A stretch of 64,000 bases of DNA from Cellulosimicrobium marinum. GTDB lineage: Bacteria > Actinomycetota > Actinomycetes > Actinomycetales > Cellulomonadaceae. Shown here one piece after another: positions 9,045 through 17,165 of the stretch. Both the position numbers and the translations under genes were made by a program. Below the pieces are notes generated by a model, which had not been told where the DNA came from, did no database searches, and was given only the letters and a program-made list of their open reading frames with translations. The stretch spans positions 1 through 64,000 of the forward strand of contig NZ_JAJBZH010000006.1 of NCBI RefSeq assembly GCF_020551945.1, written 5' to 3'. Positions within the stretch are counted from its first letter, which is position 1. Every line of letters starts with the position of its first letter.

Positions 9045-9641
9045 TCAGCCCTTCGCGGCGCGCGCGGCGGCCTTCGCCGCCTTCTTCGTCGCGCGCACGG
9101 CGTCGAGGGAGTCCTGGTCCGTGACGTCCGCGATGGACCGGCGCGACCCGTCCTCGCCGTAGTCGCCCGCGGCCTCGCGCCAGCCGGAGGGCTGTACGCC
9201 GTACTGCTTGCCGAGCAGCGCGAGGAAGATCCGCGCCTTCTGGTCGCCGAACCCCGGCAGGGCCTTGAGACGCTTGAGGACGAGCGCGCCGTCGGGGGCG
9301 TCGCCCGCCGGGCCGGGGTCGGTCCACAGGCGCGTCACGTCGCCGTCGTAGTCGTCGACGACGGCGCGCGCCACCGCCTGCACCCGGCCCGCCATCGAGC
9401 CGGGGTAGCGGTGGATCGAGGGCGGCGTGGACGCGAGCGCGGTGAACTGCTCGGGGTCGGCGTCGGCGATGCGGCGCACGTCCCAGCCGTCCATGCGCGA
9501 CGCGATCTTCGCCGGCCCGGCGAACGCGGTCTCCATCTGCACCTGCTGGTCGAGCAGCATGCCGACGAGCAGCGCGAACGGGTCGCTGGACAGGAGCTGG
9601 TCGGCCTCCGGGTCGCCGGTGAGCCACAGGTCGCGTGCCAT
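9045..9641 (-). CDS. HhH-GPD superfamily base-excision repair protein
   Basis: The product has 198 residues. It begins with the core LLSSDPFALLVGMLLDQQVQMETAF and has a helix-hairpin-helix segment LKALPGFGDQKARIFLALLG at about residues 120-140, as in the actinobacterial HhH-GPD type of DNA glycosylase-like proteins. The C-terminal 25 residues are Lys/Ala-rich, a tail that may bind DNA. The lesion it recognises is not known. A GAGAGG about 8 nt upstream supports the ATG start. It is followed closely by the glutathionyl-hydroquinone reductase gene. Confidence 0.87.
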   Translation of the reverse strand: MARDLWLTGDPEADQLLSSDPFALLVGMLLDQQVQMETAFAGPAKIASRMDGWDVRRIADADPEQFTALASTPPSIHRYPGSMAGRVQAVARAVVDDYDGDVTRLWTDPGPAGDAPDGALVLKRLKALPGFGDQKARIFLALLGKQYGVQPSGWREAAGDYGEDGSRRSIADVTDQDSLDAVRATKKAAKAAARAAKG

Positions 9642-9653
9642 GGACCCATCCTC

Positions 9654-10100
9654 TCAGGGTGTGCCCGACGGCGCGGCGCGGGCCGCGTCGTCGGGCCGCC
9701 CGGGTGCGCGGCGCAGGCTGCCGGTGCGGAACTCGTCGACACCGGTGCGGCGCAGGACGGCGCTCGTCCACCCGGGCAGGAGCCGCAGCCCGGCCTCGCC
9801 GGTGACGCGCCGCACGTCGTCGACGACGAAGTCCTCACCGCGGCGCTCGAGCACGAACGACCCGGCCGCCTCGACGTTGCGCAGCCAGTCGACGTCGGGC
9901 CCGTAGGTGAGCGCGAGGACCGTGCGGACCTCGTCGCCCTCGCGGTACGCGAACGCGAACACCGGTGTGCGGTACGTGCGGCCGCTGCGCCGTCCCACGT
10001 GCCGCACGACCGCCATCGGCCCCACGCCGGTCGCGACGCGCAACATCACGGGGTTGAGCACGAGCTTGTTCGTCCGGGTGACCCAGTGCGGCATCGGCAT
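9654..10100 (-). CDS. Deazaflavin (F420)-dependent nitroreductase family protein
   Basis: The product is a 148-residue protein of the DDN family (split-beta-barrel F420H2-dependent reductases). The core pattern is present: RHVGRRSGRTYRTPVFAFAY at about residues 34-53, followed by LALTYGPDVDWLRNVEAAG at about 63-81. Family members use F420H2 to reduce quinones, nitro compounds or other acceptors, and the substrate here is unknown. The first of two possible ATG codons (10100) is taken because CACGAT lies 6 nt before it, matching the leaderless pattern. The second, at 10094, would shorten the protein by two residues. It is one of several F420-linked genes in this region. Confidence 0.87.
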   Translation of the reverse strand: MPMPHWVTRTNKLVLNPVMLRVATGVGPMAVVRHVGRRSGRTYRTPVFAFAYREGDEVRTVLALTYGPDVDWLRNVEAAGSFVLERRGEDFVVDDVRRVTGEAGLRLLPGWTSAVLRRTGVDEFRTGSLRRAPGRPDDAARAAPSGTP

Positions 10101-10169
10101 CCGTCCATCGTGGCGCGCCCGCGTCGGGACGCAACGCGGGGACGCGCGGCCGGCCCGGGCAGCGCGGCC

Positions 10170-10175
10170 TATCGT
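10170..10175 (+). promoter_or_regulatory. -10 box for the phosphoesterase gene
   Basis: TATCGT lies 6 nt before the GTG at 10182 and no Shine-Dalgarno is present, so the transcript is probably leaderless. Confidence 0.5.
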
Positions 10176-10181
10176 GAGCCG

Positions 10182-10685
10182 GTGCCCACCCGACTGCTGC
10201 TGATCAGCGACACCCACGTCCCGGCGCGCGCCCGGGCCCTCCCGGACCAGGTGTGGCGCGCGGTCGACGCGGCGGACGTCGTCGTGCACGCGGGGGACTG
10301 GGTGACCGTCGACCTCCTCGACGCGCTCGAGGCGCGCGCCGCGCGGCTCGTCGGGGTGGCGGGCAACAACGACGGCCCGGACCTGCACGCCCGGCTGCCC
10401 GAGGTCGCGCGCGCGACGATCGACGGGCTTCGGGTCGCCGTCGTGCACGAGACCGGCGGCAAGGACGGGCGCGAGCGGCGCGCGGACGCCGCCTACCCGG
10501 TCACCGACCTGCTCGTGTTCGGGCACAGCCACATCCCGTGGGACACCGTCACCCCTGCCGGGATGCGGCTGCTCAACCCCGGCTCGCCGACGGACCGGCG
10601 CCGCCAGCCCGTCGGCACCTACCTCACCGCGACCGTGGACGACGGCGCGCTGCACGACGTCGAGCTCGTGCCCGTGGAGCGCTGA
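10182..10685 (+). CDS. YfcE/MJ0936-family metallophosphoesterase
   Basis: The 167-residue product has the calcineurin-like phosphoesterase motifs in order: ISDTH at about residues 8-12, HAGDW at about 38-42, GNND at about 62-65, VHE at about 88-90, and GHSH at about 114-117. These supply the two-metal site used for phosphodiester hydrolysis. It is soluble and cytoplasmic, and the substrate is not predictable. The GTG start is supported by TATCGT 6 nt upstream. It stands alone, convergent with the AraC-type regulator gene. Confidence 0.9.
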   Translation: MPTRLLLISDTHVPARARALPDQVWRAVDAADVVVHAGDWVTVDLLDALEARAARLVGVAGNNDGPDLHARLPEVARATIDGLRVAVVHETGGKDGRERRADAAYPVTDLLVFGHSHIPWDTVTPAGMRLLNPGSPTDRRRQPVGTYLTATVDDGALHDVELVPVER

Positions 10686-10692
10686 CCCACCC

Positions 10693-11664
10693 TCAGGCCA
10701 CGCCACCCGCCACCCTCGCGGCGCGCTCGCGGTGCGCGGACGGGCTCACGCCGCGCACGCGCGTGAACGCGGCGCTCAGGGCGAACGGCGTGCCGTACCC
10801 GACGGCGCGCGCCACGGAGGCGAGCGTCGCGCCGTCGGTCAGGAGGAGGTCGGCGGCGAGGTCGAGCCGCCACCCGGTGAGGTACGTCATGGGCGGCTCG
10901 CCGACGAGCGCGGTGAACCGTCGTGCGAACGCCGCGCGGGACAGCCCGACCTCACGCGCGAGGGAGTCGACGGTCCACGCGCGCGCCGGGTCGTGGTGGA
11001 CGAGGCGCAGCGCCGCACCGACGACCGGGTCGGCGTCCGCGCGGTACCAGCCGGGGGCCTCGGGGCGCGAGAGCCACGTGCGCAGGCACGAGATGAGGAG
11101 CAGGTCGAGCAGGCGGTCGAGCACCGCCTCCTGTCCGGGCAGGTCCTGCACGACCTCGCGCGCGAGCATCTCGACGAGGCCGCCGTCGACCTCGTCGCGC
11201 CGCAGCACGACACGCTGCGGCAGGACGCGCAGGATGCGGCGACCGACCTCGCCGTCGAGCGGGTACGTGCCCGTGACGATGACGGTCTCGCCGTCGGGAT
11301 CGTTGCCCCACGACCGCACGCCGAGCACGGTCATGGGGGAGGGCCCGCCGTCGACGGATCGGCACATGTCCGACGCCGGACCGACGACGACCTGCGGCGC
11401 CGTGCCGGGTGAGTCCGCGACGACGTAGTGGTCCGGGCCGCGGAGGAGCACGACGTCGCCCTCCTCGACGACGACGCCGGGGTCGTCGGTGCGGGCCGGC
11501 GCGTCGCCGACAGGACCGACCCAGCCCGAGCCGCGCAGCACCGGGACGATCGTCAGGGGCGCCTCGTCCTCGATCCGCATGGCCCACGGCGCGCGCAGGT
11601 GGCTGCGCAGGAGGAACGCGCCCCGCGCACGGGGTCCGTCGAGCAGCCCGGCGACGACGTCCAC
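10693..11664 (-). CDS. AraC-family transcriptional regulator with an N-terminal cupin
   Basis: The 323-residue product has a cupin-type sensor domain at the N-terminus (MRIEDEAPLTIVPVLRG, GDVVLLRGPDHYVVAD). A C-terminal double helix-turn-helix follows (WTVDSLAREVGLSRAAFARRF, then the second HTH with VARAVGYGTPFALSAAFTR) at about residues 225-310. The start is a GTG with TAGCCT 6 nt upstream, so the transcript is probably leaderless. The adjacent divergent NmrA-like and DUF1772 genes are its likely targets, since AraC/NmrA/DUF1772 sets recur in Actinobacteria. Confidence 0.9.
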   Translation of the reverse strand: MDVVAGLLDGPRARGAFLLRSHLRAPWAMRIEDEAPLTIVPVLRGSGWVGPVGDAPARTDDPGVVVEEGDVVLLRGPDHYVVADSPGTAPQVVVGPASDMCRSVDGGPSPMTVLGVRSWGNDPDGETVIVTGTYPLDGEVGRRILRVLPQRVVLRRDEVDGGLVEMLAREVVQDLPGQEAVLDRLLDLLLISCLRTWLSRPEAPGWYRADADPVVGAALRLVHHDPARAWTVDSLAREVGLSRAAFARRFTALVGEPPMTYLTGWRLDLAADLLLTDGATLASVARAVGYGTPFALSAAFTRVRGVSPSAHRERAARVAGGVA

Positions 11665-11670
11665 GCGGCC

Positions 11671-11676
11671 AGGCTA
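11671..11676 (-). promoter_or_regulatory. -10 box for the AraC-family gene
   Basis: On the reverse strand TAGCCT precedes the GTG at 11664 by 6 nt. There is no ribosome binding site, which fits leaderless translation. Confidence 0.5.
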
Positions 11677-11697
11677 ACCCTGTGACGCCGGGCAGGT

Positions 11698-11729
11698 CGA
11701 GACGGTCGCGCATGCGTGCGAGCGTCTCG
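11698..11729. promoter_or_regulatory. Imperfect palindrome between the divergent araC-type and NmrA-type genes
   Basis: The outer arms CGAGACG (11698-11704) and CGTCTCG (11723-11729) are perfectly complementary, and the inner sequence is partly so. It lies 34 nt upstream of the regulator start and 68 nt upstream of the NmrA-like start. It is a candidate operator, possibly for the AraC-type protein. This is inference from position and symmetry only. Confidence 0.3.
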
Positions 11730-11796
11730 GCCATGGATCGTCTCGTCGGGCGCGGAGTTGACTGATCTCGACACCCCCGTCAACCAGGAGACGACC

Positions 11797-12705
11797 ATGA
11801 CCGCGCACCTCCCGCACGACACCTCCCCGACCACCGACCCGGCCACCAATCCGGCCACCGCCCCGACCACCGCGCTCGGTCCCGTCCTCGTGCTCGGCGC
11901 GACGGGCAAGTCCGGACGACGCGTCGCCGACCGCCTCGACGGGCTCGACGTGCCCGTGCGTCGCGCCTCGCGCAGCGGCGCGCCCGGCACCGTGCCCTTC
12001 GCCTGGGACGACGAGTCCACGTGGCGGCCTGCGCTCGACGGCGCGCAGGCCGTCTACGTCGCGTACGCGCCCGACCTCGCGGTCCCCGGCGCGCCCGAGA
12101 CCGTCACGCGCCTCGCGGCGCTCGCGCACGACGTCGGTGTGCGGCGTCTCGTGCTGCTGTCCGGGCGGGGCGAGGTCGAGGCGCAGCGCGCCGAGGCCGC
12201 CGTCGCCGCCGTCTTCCCCGGGCGCGTCGTGGTGCGCTGCGCGTTCTTCGCGCAGAACGTCAGCGAGAGCTTCCTCCTCGACGCCGTGCTGGACGGCACG
12301 ATCGCCCTGCCCGTGGGCGACGTCGCGGAGCCGTTCGTCGACCTGGAGGACGTCGCCGAGGTCGCCGTCGCCGCCCTGACCGACGACGCGCACGCGGGCC
12401 AGGTCTACGAGCTCACCGGCCCGCGGCTGCTCACGTTCGCCGACCTCGCCGCCGAGATCACCGCCGCGAGCGGGCACGAGGTCGCCTTCGTCCCGATCGC
12501 CCTCGACGAGTTCACGGCCGGCCTCACCGCCGCCGGGCTACCGGGGGACACCGTCGACCTCCTGCGCTACCTGTTCACCGAGGTGCTCGACGGGCGCGGC
12601 GCCCACGTGTCCGACGGCGTGCACCGCGCGCTCGGCCGCGAACCACGGGACGTCGCCGAGTTCGCGCGCCGCGAGGCGGGCGCCTGGTCCCGGGTGCTGT
12701 CATGA
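11797..12705 (+). CDS. NmrA-like NAD(P)H-binding protein
   Basis: The 302-residue product is a Rossmann-fold protein of the atypical short-chain dehydrogenase type. It has an extended N-terminal Thr/Pro-rich leader and then VLVLGATGKSGRRVADRL at about residues 29-46, the NAD(P)-binding glycine motif. The fold continues with RRLVLLSGRG and a segment for the second half of the domain. It is probably a sensor or reductase for a small carbonyl compound. AGGAG 7-8 nt before the ATG is a good ribosome binding site. The stop codon overlaps the DUF1772 gene start (ATGA). Confidence 0.88.
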   Translation: MTAHLPHDTSPTTDPATNPATAPTTALGPVLVLGATGKSGRRVADRLDGLDVPVRRASRSGAPGTVPFAWDDESTWRPALDGAQAVYVAYAPDLAVPGAPETVTRLAALAHDVGVRRLVLLSGRGEVEAQRAEAAVAAVFPGRVVVRCAFFAQNVSESFLLDAVLDGTIALPVGDVAEPFVDLEDVAEVAVAALTDDAHAGQVYELTGPRLLTFADLAAEITAASGHEVAFVPIALDEFTAGLTAAGLPGDTVDLLRYLFTEVLDGRGAHVSDGVHRALGREPRDVAEFARREAGAWSRVLS

Positions 12706-13160
12706 CCGCGTTCGCGTGGCTCGTCGTGCTCGCGGCCGTCGCGACGGGCCTCGCCGGGGGCGTCCTCTACGCCTTCTCGGCGTTCGTCATGGCCGGGCTG
12801 CGCCGCCTCGACCCGGCGGTCGGCGCCGCCGCGATGCGGTCCGTCAACGTCACCGCGCTGCGCCCGCCCCTCATGCTCCTGCTCGCGGCGTCGGTGCTGC
12901 TCCCCGCCGCGGCGGCCGTCGTCGGGCTCGTCGGCGACACACCCGGCGCCGGCTGGGCGCTCGCGGGCGCGGTCGTCGCGCTCGTCGGGATCCTCGGCGT
13001 CACGGGCGTCGGCAACGTCCCGCTGAACAACCGGCTCGACGCGAGCGCCGAACCCGCCGCCGAGTGGCTGCGGATCGTGCCCCGGTGGCTCGCGTGGAAC
13101 CACGTCCGCACCGTCGCCGGCGCCGTCGCGACGGCGCTTCTCGTCGTCGCGGTCGCCTGA
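12702..13160 (+). CDS. DUF1772 (anthrone oxygenase-like) membrane protein
   Basis: The product has 152 residues and four predicted membrane helices. It shows the family's conserved positions: an aromatic-rich first helix with LYAFSAFVM, then GNVPLNNRL at about residues 104-112, and a final WNHVRT segment. The family includes anthrone oxygenases of polyketide pathways, but most bacterial members are uncharacterised. It is translationally coupled to the NmrA-like gene, and the pair is divergent from an AraC regulator, so a small detoxification unit is plausible. Confidence 0.85.
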   Translation: MTAFAWLVVLAAVATGLAGGVLYAFSAFVMAGLRRLDPAVGAAAMRSVNVTALRPPLMLLLAASVLLPAAAAVVGLVGDTPGAGWALAGAVVALVGILGVTGVGNVPLNNRLDASAEPAAEWLRIVPRWLAWNHVRTVAGAVATALLVVAVA

Positions 13161-13242
13161 GGCCGCAGGACCGCCGGTCGGGCCAGGCACGAGTCGGTCG
13201 ACCGGCCGGAATGCCCGCGACGGGGTGGCGGTTGTGGCCAGC

Positions 13243-13680
13243 ATGACGAGCACAGAGCACGTGGACAGCGAGGCGACCGACGACACGATCCGCCGGGTCC
13301 TGCGGGACACGCAGACGTGGGCCGTCGTCGGTCTGTCGAACAACACCGCACGCGCGGCGTACGGCGTGGCGCGCGTGCTCCAGCAGGCGGGCAAGCGGGT
13401 CGTGCCCGTGCACCCGTCGGCCGAGACGGTGCACGGCGAGCAGGGGTACGCGACGCTCGCCGACATCCCGTTCCCCGTCGACGTCGTCGACGTGTTCGTC
13501 CGCTCCGAGCTCGCGGGCGAGGTCGCGGACCAGGCCGTCGCGATCGGCGCGAACGCCGTGTGGTTCCAGCTCGACGTGATCGACGAGGACGCCGCGCGGC
13601 GCGTGCGCGACGCCGGTCTCGACATGGTCATGGACCGCTGCCCCGCGATCGAGCTGCCGCGGCTCGGGAGCGCGGCATGA
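13243..13680 (+). CDS. CoA-binding domain protein (YccU family)
   Basis: The product is a 145-residue single Rossmann domain of the CoA_binding_2 type. It has the nucleotide loop WAVVGLSNNTARAAYGVARVL at about residues 26-46, then VVPVHPSAETVHGEQGYATL, and the C-terminal MDRCPAIELPRL, all typical of YccU-like proteins. Its function is not established. The ATG at 13243 is a reasonable start; a GTG 18 nt upstream is possible and neither has a strong ribosome binding site. The stop overlaps the following F420-enzyme gene (ATGA). Confidence 0.87.
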   Translation: MTSTEHVDSEATDDTIRRVLRDTQTWAVVGLSNNTARAAYGVARVLQQAGKRVVPVHPSAETVHGEQGYATLADIPFPVDVVDVFVRSELAGEVADQAVAIGANAVWFQLDVIDEDAARRVRDAGLDMVMDRCPAIELPRLGSAA

Positions 13681-14105
13681 GCGCCGTCGTCGACACCGGG
13701 ACCGACCTCGGCCGCCGCGCCGCCGAGCGCCTGGGTGACGAGCGCGTCGTGTGGCTCGTGACCGTCGACCCGCACGGCACGCCGCAGCCGACGCCGGTGT
13801 GGTTCCTCTGGAACGAGGCCGGGGAGGTCGTGCTGCAGAGCCAGCCGCGCACCGCGAAGCTGCGCAACCTGCGTGCGAACCCGCGCGGGGCCGTGCACCT
13901 CAACAGCACCCGGTCGGGCGGCGACGTCGCGGTGCTCACGGGCGCGGCGGCGATCGACGACGCCGGTCTGAGCGCGGCGGAGCGCGCGGCCTACGACGCG
14001 AAGTACGCCGACGACATCCGCGGGCTCGGCATGACGCCCGACGGGTTCCACGCCGACTACTCGGTCACCGTGCGGTTCCGCCCGGAACGCCTGCGCGGGT
14101 TCTGA
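13677..14105 (+). CDS. PPOX-class F420-dependent enzyme (Rv3369-like)
   Basis: The product has 142 residues and the split-barrel flavin/deazaflavin-binding fold. The sequence VVWLVTVDPHGTPQPTPVWFLW at about residues 24-45 followed by QSQPRTAKLRNLRANP is characteristic of the PPOX class whose members bind F420. The substrate is unknown. It is translationally coupled to the CoA-binding protein gene by a 4-nt overlap. It ends convergent with the ABC importer operon, which is likely the F420-0 uptake system. Confidence 0.88.
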   Translation: MSAVVDTGTDLGRRAAERLGDERVVWLVTVDPHGTPQPTPVWFLWNEAGEVVLQSQPRTAKLRNLRANPRGAVHLNSTRSGGDVAVLTGAAAIDDAGLSAAERAAYDAKYADDIRGLGMTPDGFHADYSVTVRFRPERLRGF

Positions 14106-14155
14106 CGACGGCGTCCGGTCGCCCGGCGTCCGTGCGCGGTGCCTGTCGGACCTCG

Positions 14156-15034
14156 TCAGCCCGGTGGCGGGTCCGGCGGGGAGAACGTGAGGACCGGCCG
14201 CCCGGTGCGCGGGTGGGTGAGCACGTCGGTGCGCACGCCGTAGACCGGGTCCAGCACGTGCGGCACGAGGACGTCGCGCACGTCGCCCGCCGCGACGACC
14301 CGACCCTGGGAGAGCAGCACGACGTGGTCGCACGTCTGCGCGGCGAGCGTGAGGTCGTGCAGCGCGGCGAGCACGGTCACGCCGTCGTCGGCAAGACGGC
14401 GCAGGACGCGCATCGCGTCGAGCTGGGCGGCGATGTCGAGGTGGTTCGTCGGCTCGTCGAGCAGGATCAGCGCCGGTTCCTGCGCGAGGGCGCGCGCCAT
14501 GTGCACGCGCTGGCGCTCGCCGCCGGACAGCGTCGCGACCTCGCGGTCGGCGAACGCCTCCATCCCGACCGTGCGCAGCGCGGCGCGCGCGACGTCGCGG
14601 TCGCGCGCGGAGTCCCCGGCGAGGAGCGAGCGGTGCGGGATGCGGCCCAGCAGGACGGCGTCGAGCACCGTCAGCGGCAGGTCCGTCGTCGCGTCCTGCT
14701 CCACGAGCGCGAGGACCCTCGCCCGACGGCGCCGTGGCAGCCCCAGCAGCTCGTCGCCGCCGAACCGCACGGTCGCGGGCTCCCGCGTCACGTCGTGCGG
14801 CACGGTCGGCGCCTGGACGCCGGCGAGGACGCGCAGCAGCGTCGACTTCCCGGAGCCGTTCGGCCCGAGCAGGCCGCTCACGGCGCCGGGTGGTGCAGTG
14901 GCGTCGACGCCGTCGAGGATCAGGCGCCCGTCGACGGCCCACGAGACCCGCGTGGCGTCGAGGCCCGCGTCATGGCCCGCGTCCGACGACGTGCGACCGG
15001 GCGCCGTCGGGCCGGTGGTGCGCAGGTCCGTCAC
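14156..15034 (-). CDS. ABC importer ATP-binding protein, putative F420-0 transporter
   Basis: The 292-residue FecE/BtuD-like ATPase has Walker A GPNGSGKST at about residues 57-65, signature LSGGERQ at about 163, Walker B ALILLDEPT and the H-loop AALHD. It powers a type II importer together with the two upstream genes. The GTG start has GGAGGA 7-8 nt upstream and overlaps the permease stop by 4 nt (GTGA). The subfamily assignment as F420-0 importer rests on the substrate-binding subunit and the gene neighbourhood. The ATPase alone would only be called siderophore/cobalamin type. Confidence 0.88.
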   Translation of the reverse strand: MTDLRTTGPTAPGRTSSDAGHDAGLDATRVSWAVDGRLILDGVDATAPPGAVSGLLGPNGSGKSTLLRVLAGVQAPTVPHDVTREPATVRFGGDELLGLPRRRRARVLALVEQDATTDLPLTVLDAVLLGRIPHRSLLAGDSARDRDVARAALRTVGMEAFADREVATLSGGERQRVHMARALAQEPALILLDEPTNHLDIAAQLDAMRVLRRLADDGVTVLAALHDLTLAAQTCDHVVLLSQGRVVAAGDVRDVLVPHVLDPVYGVRTDVLTHPRTGRPVLTFSPPDPPPG

Positions 15035-16113
15035 GCGGTCCTCCTCCCGCGCCACAGCAGCAGCGCGAACACGGGCGCCCCGACGGCGGCGGTGACGATC
15101 CCCACGGGCAGCTCGCGCGGCGCGAACACCGTGCGGGCGAGCGTGTCGGCCCAGACGAGGAACGACGCGCCGAACAGCGCGGACAGCGGCAGGAGCAGGC
15201 GGTGGCGCGCGCCCGTGAGCAGGCGCACGGCGTGCGGGAGGATCAGCCCGACGAAGCCGATGGAGCCCGACTGCGACACGAGCGCGCCGGTGAGGAGCGC
15301 GACGCCGACGAGCAGGAGCCACCGCACGCGGGACACGTCCACGCCGAGCGCGGAGGCCGCCGTGTCGCCGAACGTGAACGCGTCGAGCACGGACCCGGTC
15401 GACGCGAGCACCGTCCCGAGGACGAGCGTCGCGATCCCGGCGACCGCGACCGACGTCCACGTCGCGCCCGCGACCGACCCCATGAGCCACGAGAGGATCT
15501 CGCGGTACGAGTCGCCGGTCGCCGACCAGAAGATGACGAAGCTCGTCGCCGCGGCGGCGAGCTGGCTCACGGCGAGCCCGGCGAGCACCGTGCGGCTCGG
15601 CGTGATGGTGCCGACGGCACCGGCGAGCGCGAGCGCCGCGACGAGCGCGAGCACCGCGCCGCCGAACGCCGCGACGGGCAGCAGCACGGTCCAGCCGACG
15701 ACCAGCACGAGCACCGCCCCGAGCGACGCCCCGGACGACAGACCGAGCAGGTAGGGGTCGGCGAGCGGGTTGCGCGTGAGCGACTGCATCACCACCCCGC
15801 ACACGGCGAGACCCGCGCCGACCGCGGCGGCGGTGAGGATGCGCGGCAGGCGCAGCTGCCACACCATCCCGTCCTGCAGCGCGCCGAGCGGTTCCACGCC
15901 GAGCACGCCACCGAGCCCGAGGTGCGAGGCGATCGACCGCCACACGTCGCCGACCGACAGCTCCGCCGGCCCGATCGTCACCGCGACGAGCACGCTGACG
16001 ACGAGCGCGACCACCGCGACGGGCAGCCACCACGCGGCGCCGCGGCGCACGCCCGGTCGCCCGCCCGCGGACGGTGCGGGGGCGACGTCGGGCAGGCTGC
16101 GCAGGGCGGTCAC
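15031..16113 (-). CDS. ABC importer permease (FecCD/BtuC type), putative F420-0 transporter
   Basis: The product has 360 residues with about nine or ten membrane segments. It contains LRLPRILTAAAVGAGLAVCGVVMQ at about residues 89-112, the classic FecCD signature, and GSIGFVGLILPHAVRLLTG at about 277-295. It forms the channel through which the ligand is imported. The start is a GTG that overlaps the stop of the binding-protein gene (GTGA), and its own stop overlaps the ATPase start in the same way, so all three are translationally coupled. Ligand identity is inferred from the partner gene. Confidence 0.88.
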   Translation of the reverse strand: MTALRSLPDVAPAPSAGGRPGVRRGAAWWLPVAVVALVVSVLVAVTIGPAELSVGDVWRSIASHLGLGGVLGVEPLGALQDGMVWQLRLPRILTAAAVGAGLAVCGVVMQSLTRNPLADPYLLGLSSGASLGAVLVLVVGWTVLLPVAAFGGAVLALVAALALAGAVGTITPSRTVLAGLAVSQLAAAATSFVIFWSATGDSYREILSWLMGSVAGATWTSVAVAGIATLVLGTVLASTGSVLDAFTFGDTAASALGVDVSRVRWLLLVGVALLTGALVSQSGSIGFVGLILPHAVRLLTGARHRLLLPLSALFGASFLVWADTLARTVFAPRELPVGIVTAAVGAPVFALLLWRGRRTA

Positions 16114-17165
16114 AGGTCGAGCGCCTCCAGCTGGGCCGCGAGGTCGACGACGGCGTCGACGTTGCGCACGCCCGCCTCCGTCGCCGGGAACGGGATGCGC
16201 AGGTAGCGGCCCTCGCGCACCGCGGTCATCTCGGCGGTCGCGGCGTTCGACTCCAGGCGCTCGATCTTCGACTCGGCGGTGTTCCACGCGGCGTCGACGA
16301 GCACGAGCACGTCCGGGTCGGCCGCGACGGCCTCCTCCCACGCGAACGACGTCCAGGTGTCCTCGACGTCGCCCGCGACGTTCTCCAGGCCGACGGCGTC
16401 CATGATCATCTGCGGCGCCCCGATGCCGGCGCCGACGTACGGGATGTCGTCGCCCGAGGAGTACCAGAGCGCGGTGAGCCCGCGGTCGTCCGCCTCGACG
16501 CCGTCGAGCGTCGCGCGCTGGTCGGCCACGAGGTCGGCGGCGGCCTCCTGCACGTCGAAGATCTTGCCGACCTCGGTGATCTCGGCGAACACGTCGTCGA
16601 ACGTCAGCGGGTTCGGCATGTACTCCGGTGCCTTGCACGCGGCCGGGGAGACGTACGTCGCGACGCCGAGCTGCGCGAGTGTCCCGCGGTCGCCCGCGCC
16701 CTCGGCCGTGAGGTTCGACTCCCAGCCCGCGTAGACGAGGTCGGGCTCCAGCGCGAGCACCGCCTCCGCGCCGGGCACCTGGTCCGCGATCGGCTCGGCC
16801 ACGGCGGGCACCTCGGCCGCGGCGTCCGCGAGCGACTCCGGCACCGGGCCGTCGAGGAACGCGCTCGCCACGATCCGGTCGCCCAGCCCGAGCGCGAGGA
16901 GCATCTCGGTGGTGCTCGACTTGATCGTCACCACGCGCTCGGGGGCCGCGTCGAACGTCACCTCGACCCCGCAGTCGTCGAGCGTCAGGGGATAGGTGGT
17001 GGCGGTCGCGGCCCCCTCGGTGGTGCCCGACGGCGCGGGCTCGCCGCCCGCCGTCGGGCCACCGCCCGTGGAGGTGCCGGACGAGCACGCGGCGAGCAGC
17101 AGCACGAGCGGCGCCGTGGCGGCGACGGCGAGGGTCGGGACACGTCGAGGACGACGGACGGGCAC
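16110..17165 (-). CDS. ABC importer substrate-binding lipoprotein, putative F420-0 binding protein
   Basis: The 351-residue lipoprotein has a signal peptide with lipobox LLAAC (Cys about residue 27), a Gly/Ser/Thr-rich linker and a PeriplaBP_2-type (FecB/BtuF) ligand domain. Segments such as VVTIKSSTTEMLLALGLGDR, LVYAGWESNLTAEGAGDR and ALWYSSGDDIPYVGAGIGAP match what I remember of the clade proposed as periplasmic F420-0 binding proteins in Actinobacteria. That clade was proposed because it sits with cofE in genomes lacking the rest of F420 synthesis. The GTG at 17165 has GGGAGG 6 nt upstream. No transport assay is known to me, so the ligand is a hypothesis. Confidence 0.82.
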   Translation of the reverse strand: MPVRRPRRVPTLAVAATAPLVLLLAACSSGTSTGGGPTAGGEPAPSGTTEGAATATTYPLTLDDCGVEVTFDAAPERVVTIKSSTTEMLLALGLGDRIVASAFLDGPVPESLADAAAEVPAVAEPIADQVPGAEAVLALEPDLVYAGWESNLTAEGAGDRGTLAQLGVATYVSPAACKAPEYMPNPLTFDDVFAEITEVGKIFDVQEAAADLVADQRATLDGVEADDRGLTALWYSSGDDIPYVGAGIGAPQMIMDAVGLENVAGDVEDTWTSFAWEEAVAADPDVLVLVDAAWNTAESKIERLESNAATAEMTAVREGRYLRIPFPATEAGVRNVDAVVDLAAQLEALDL

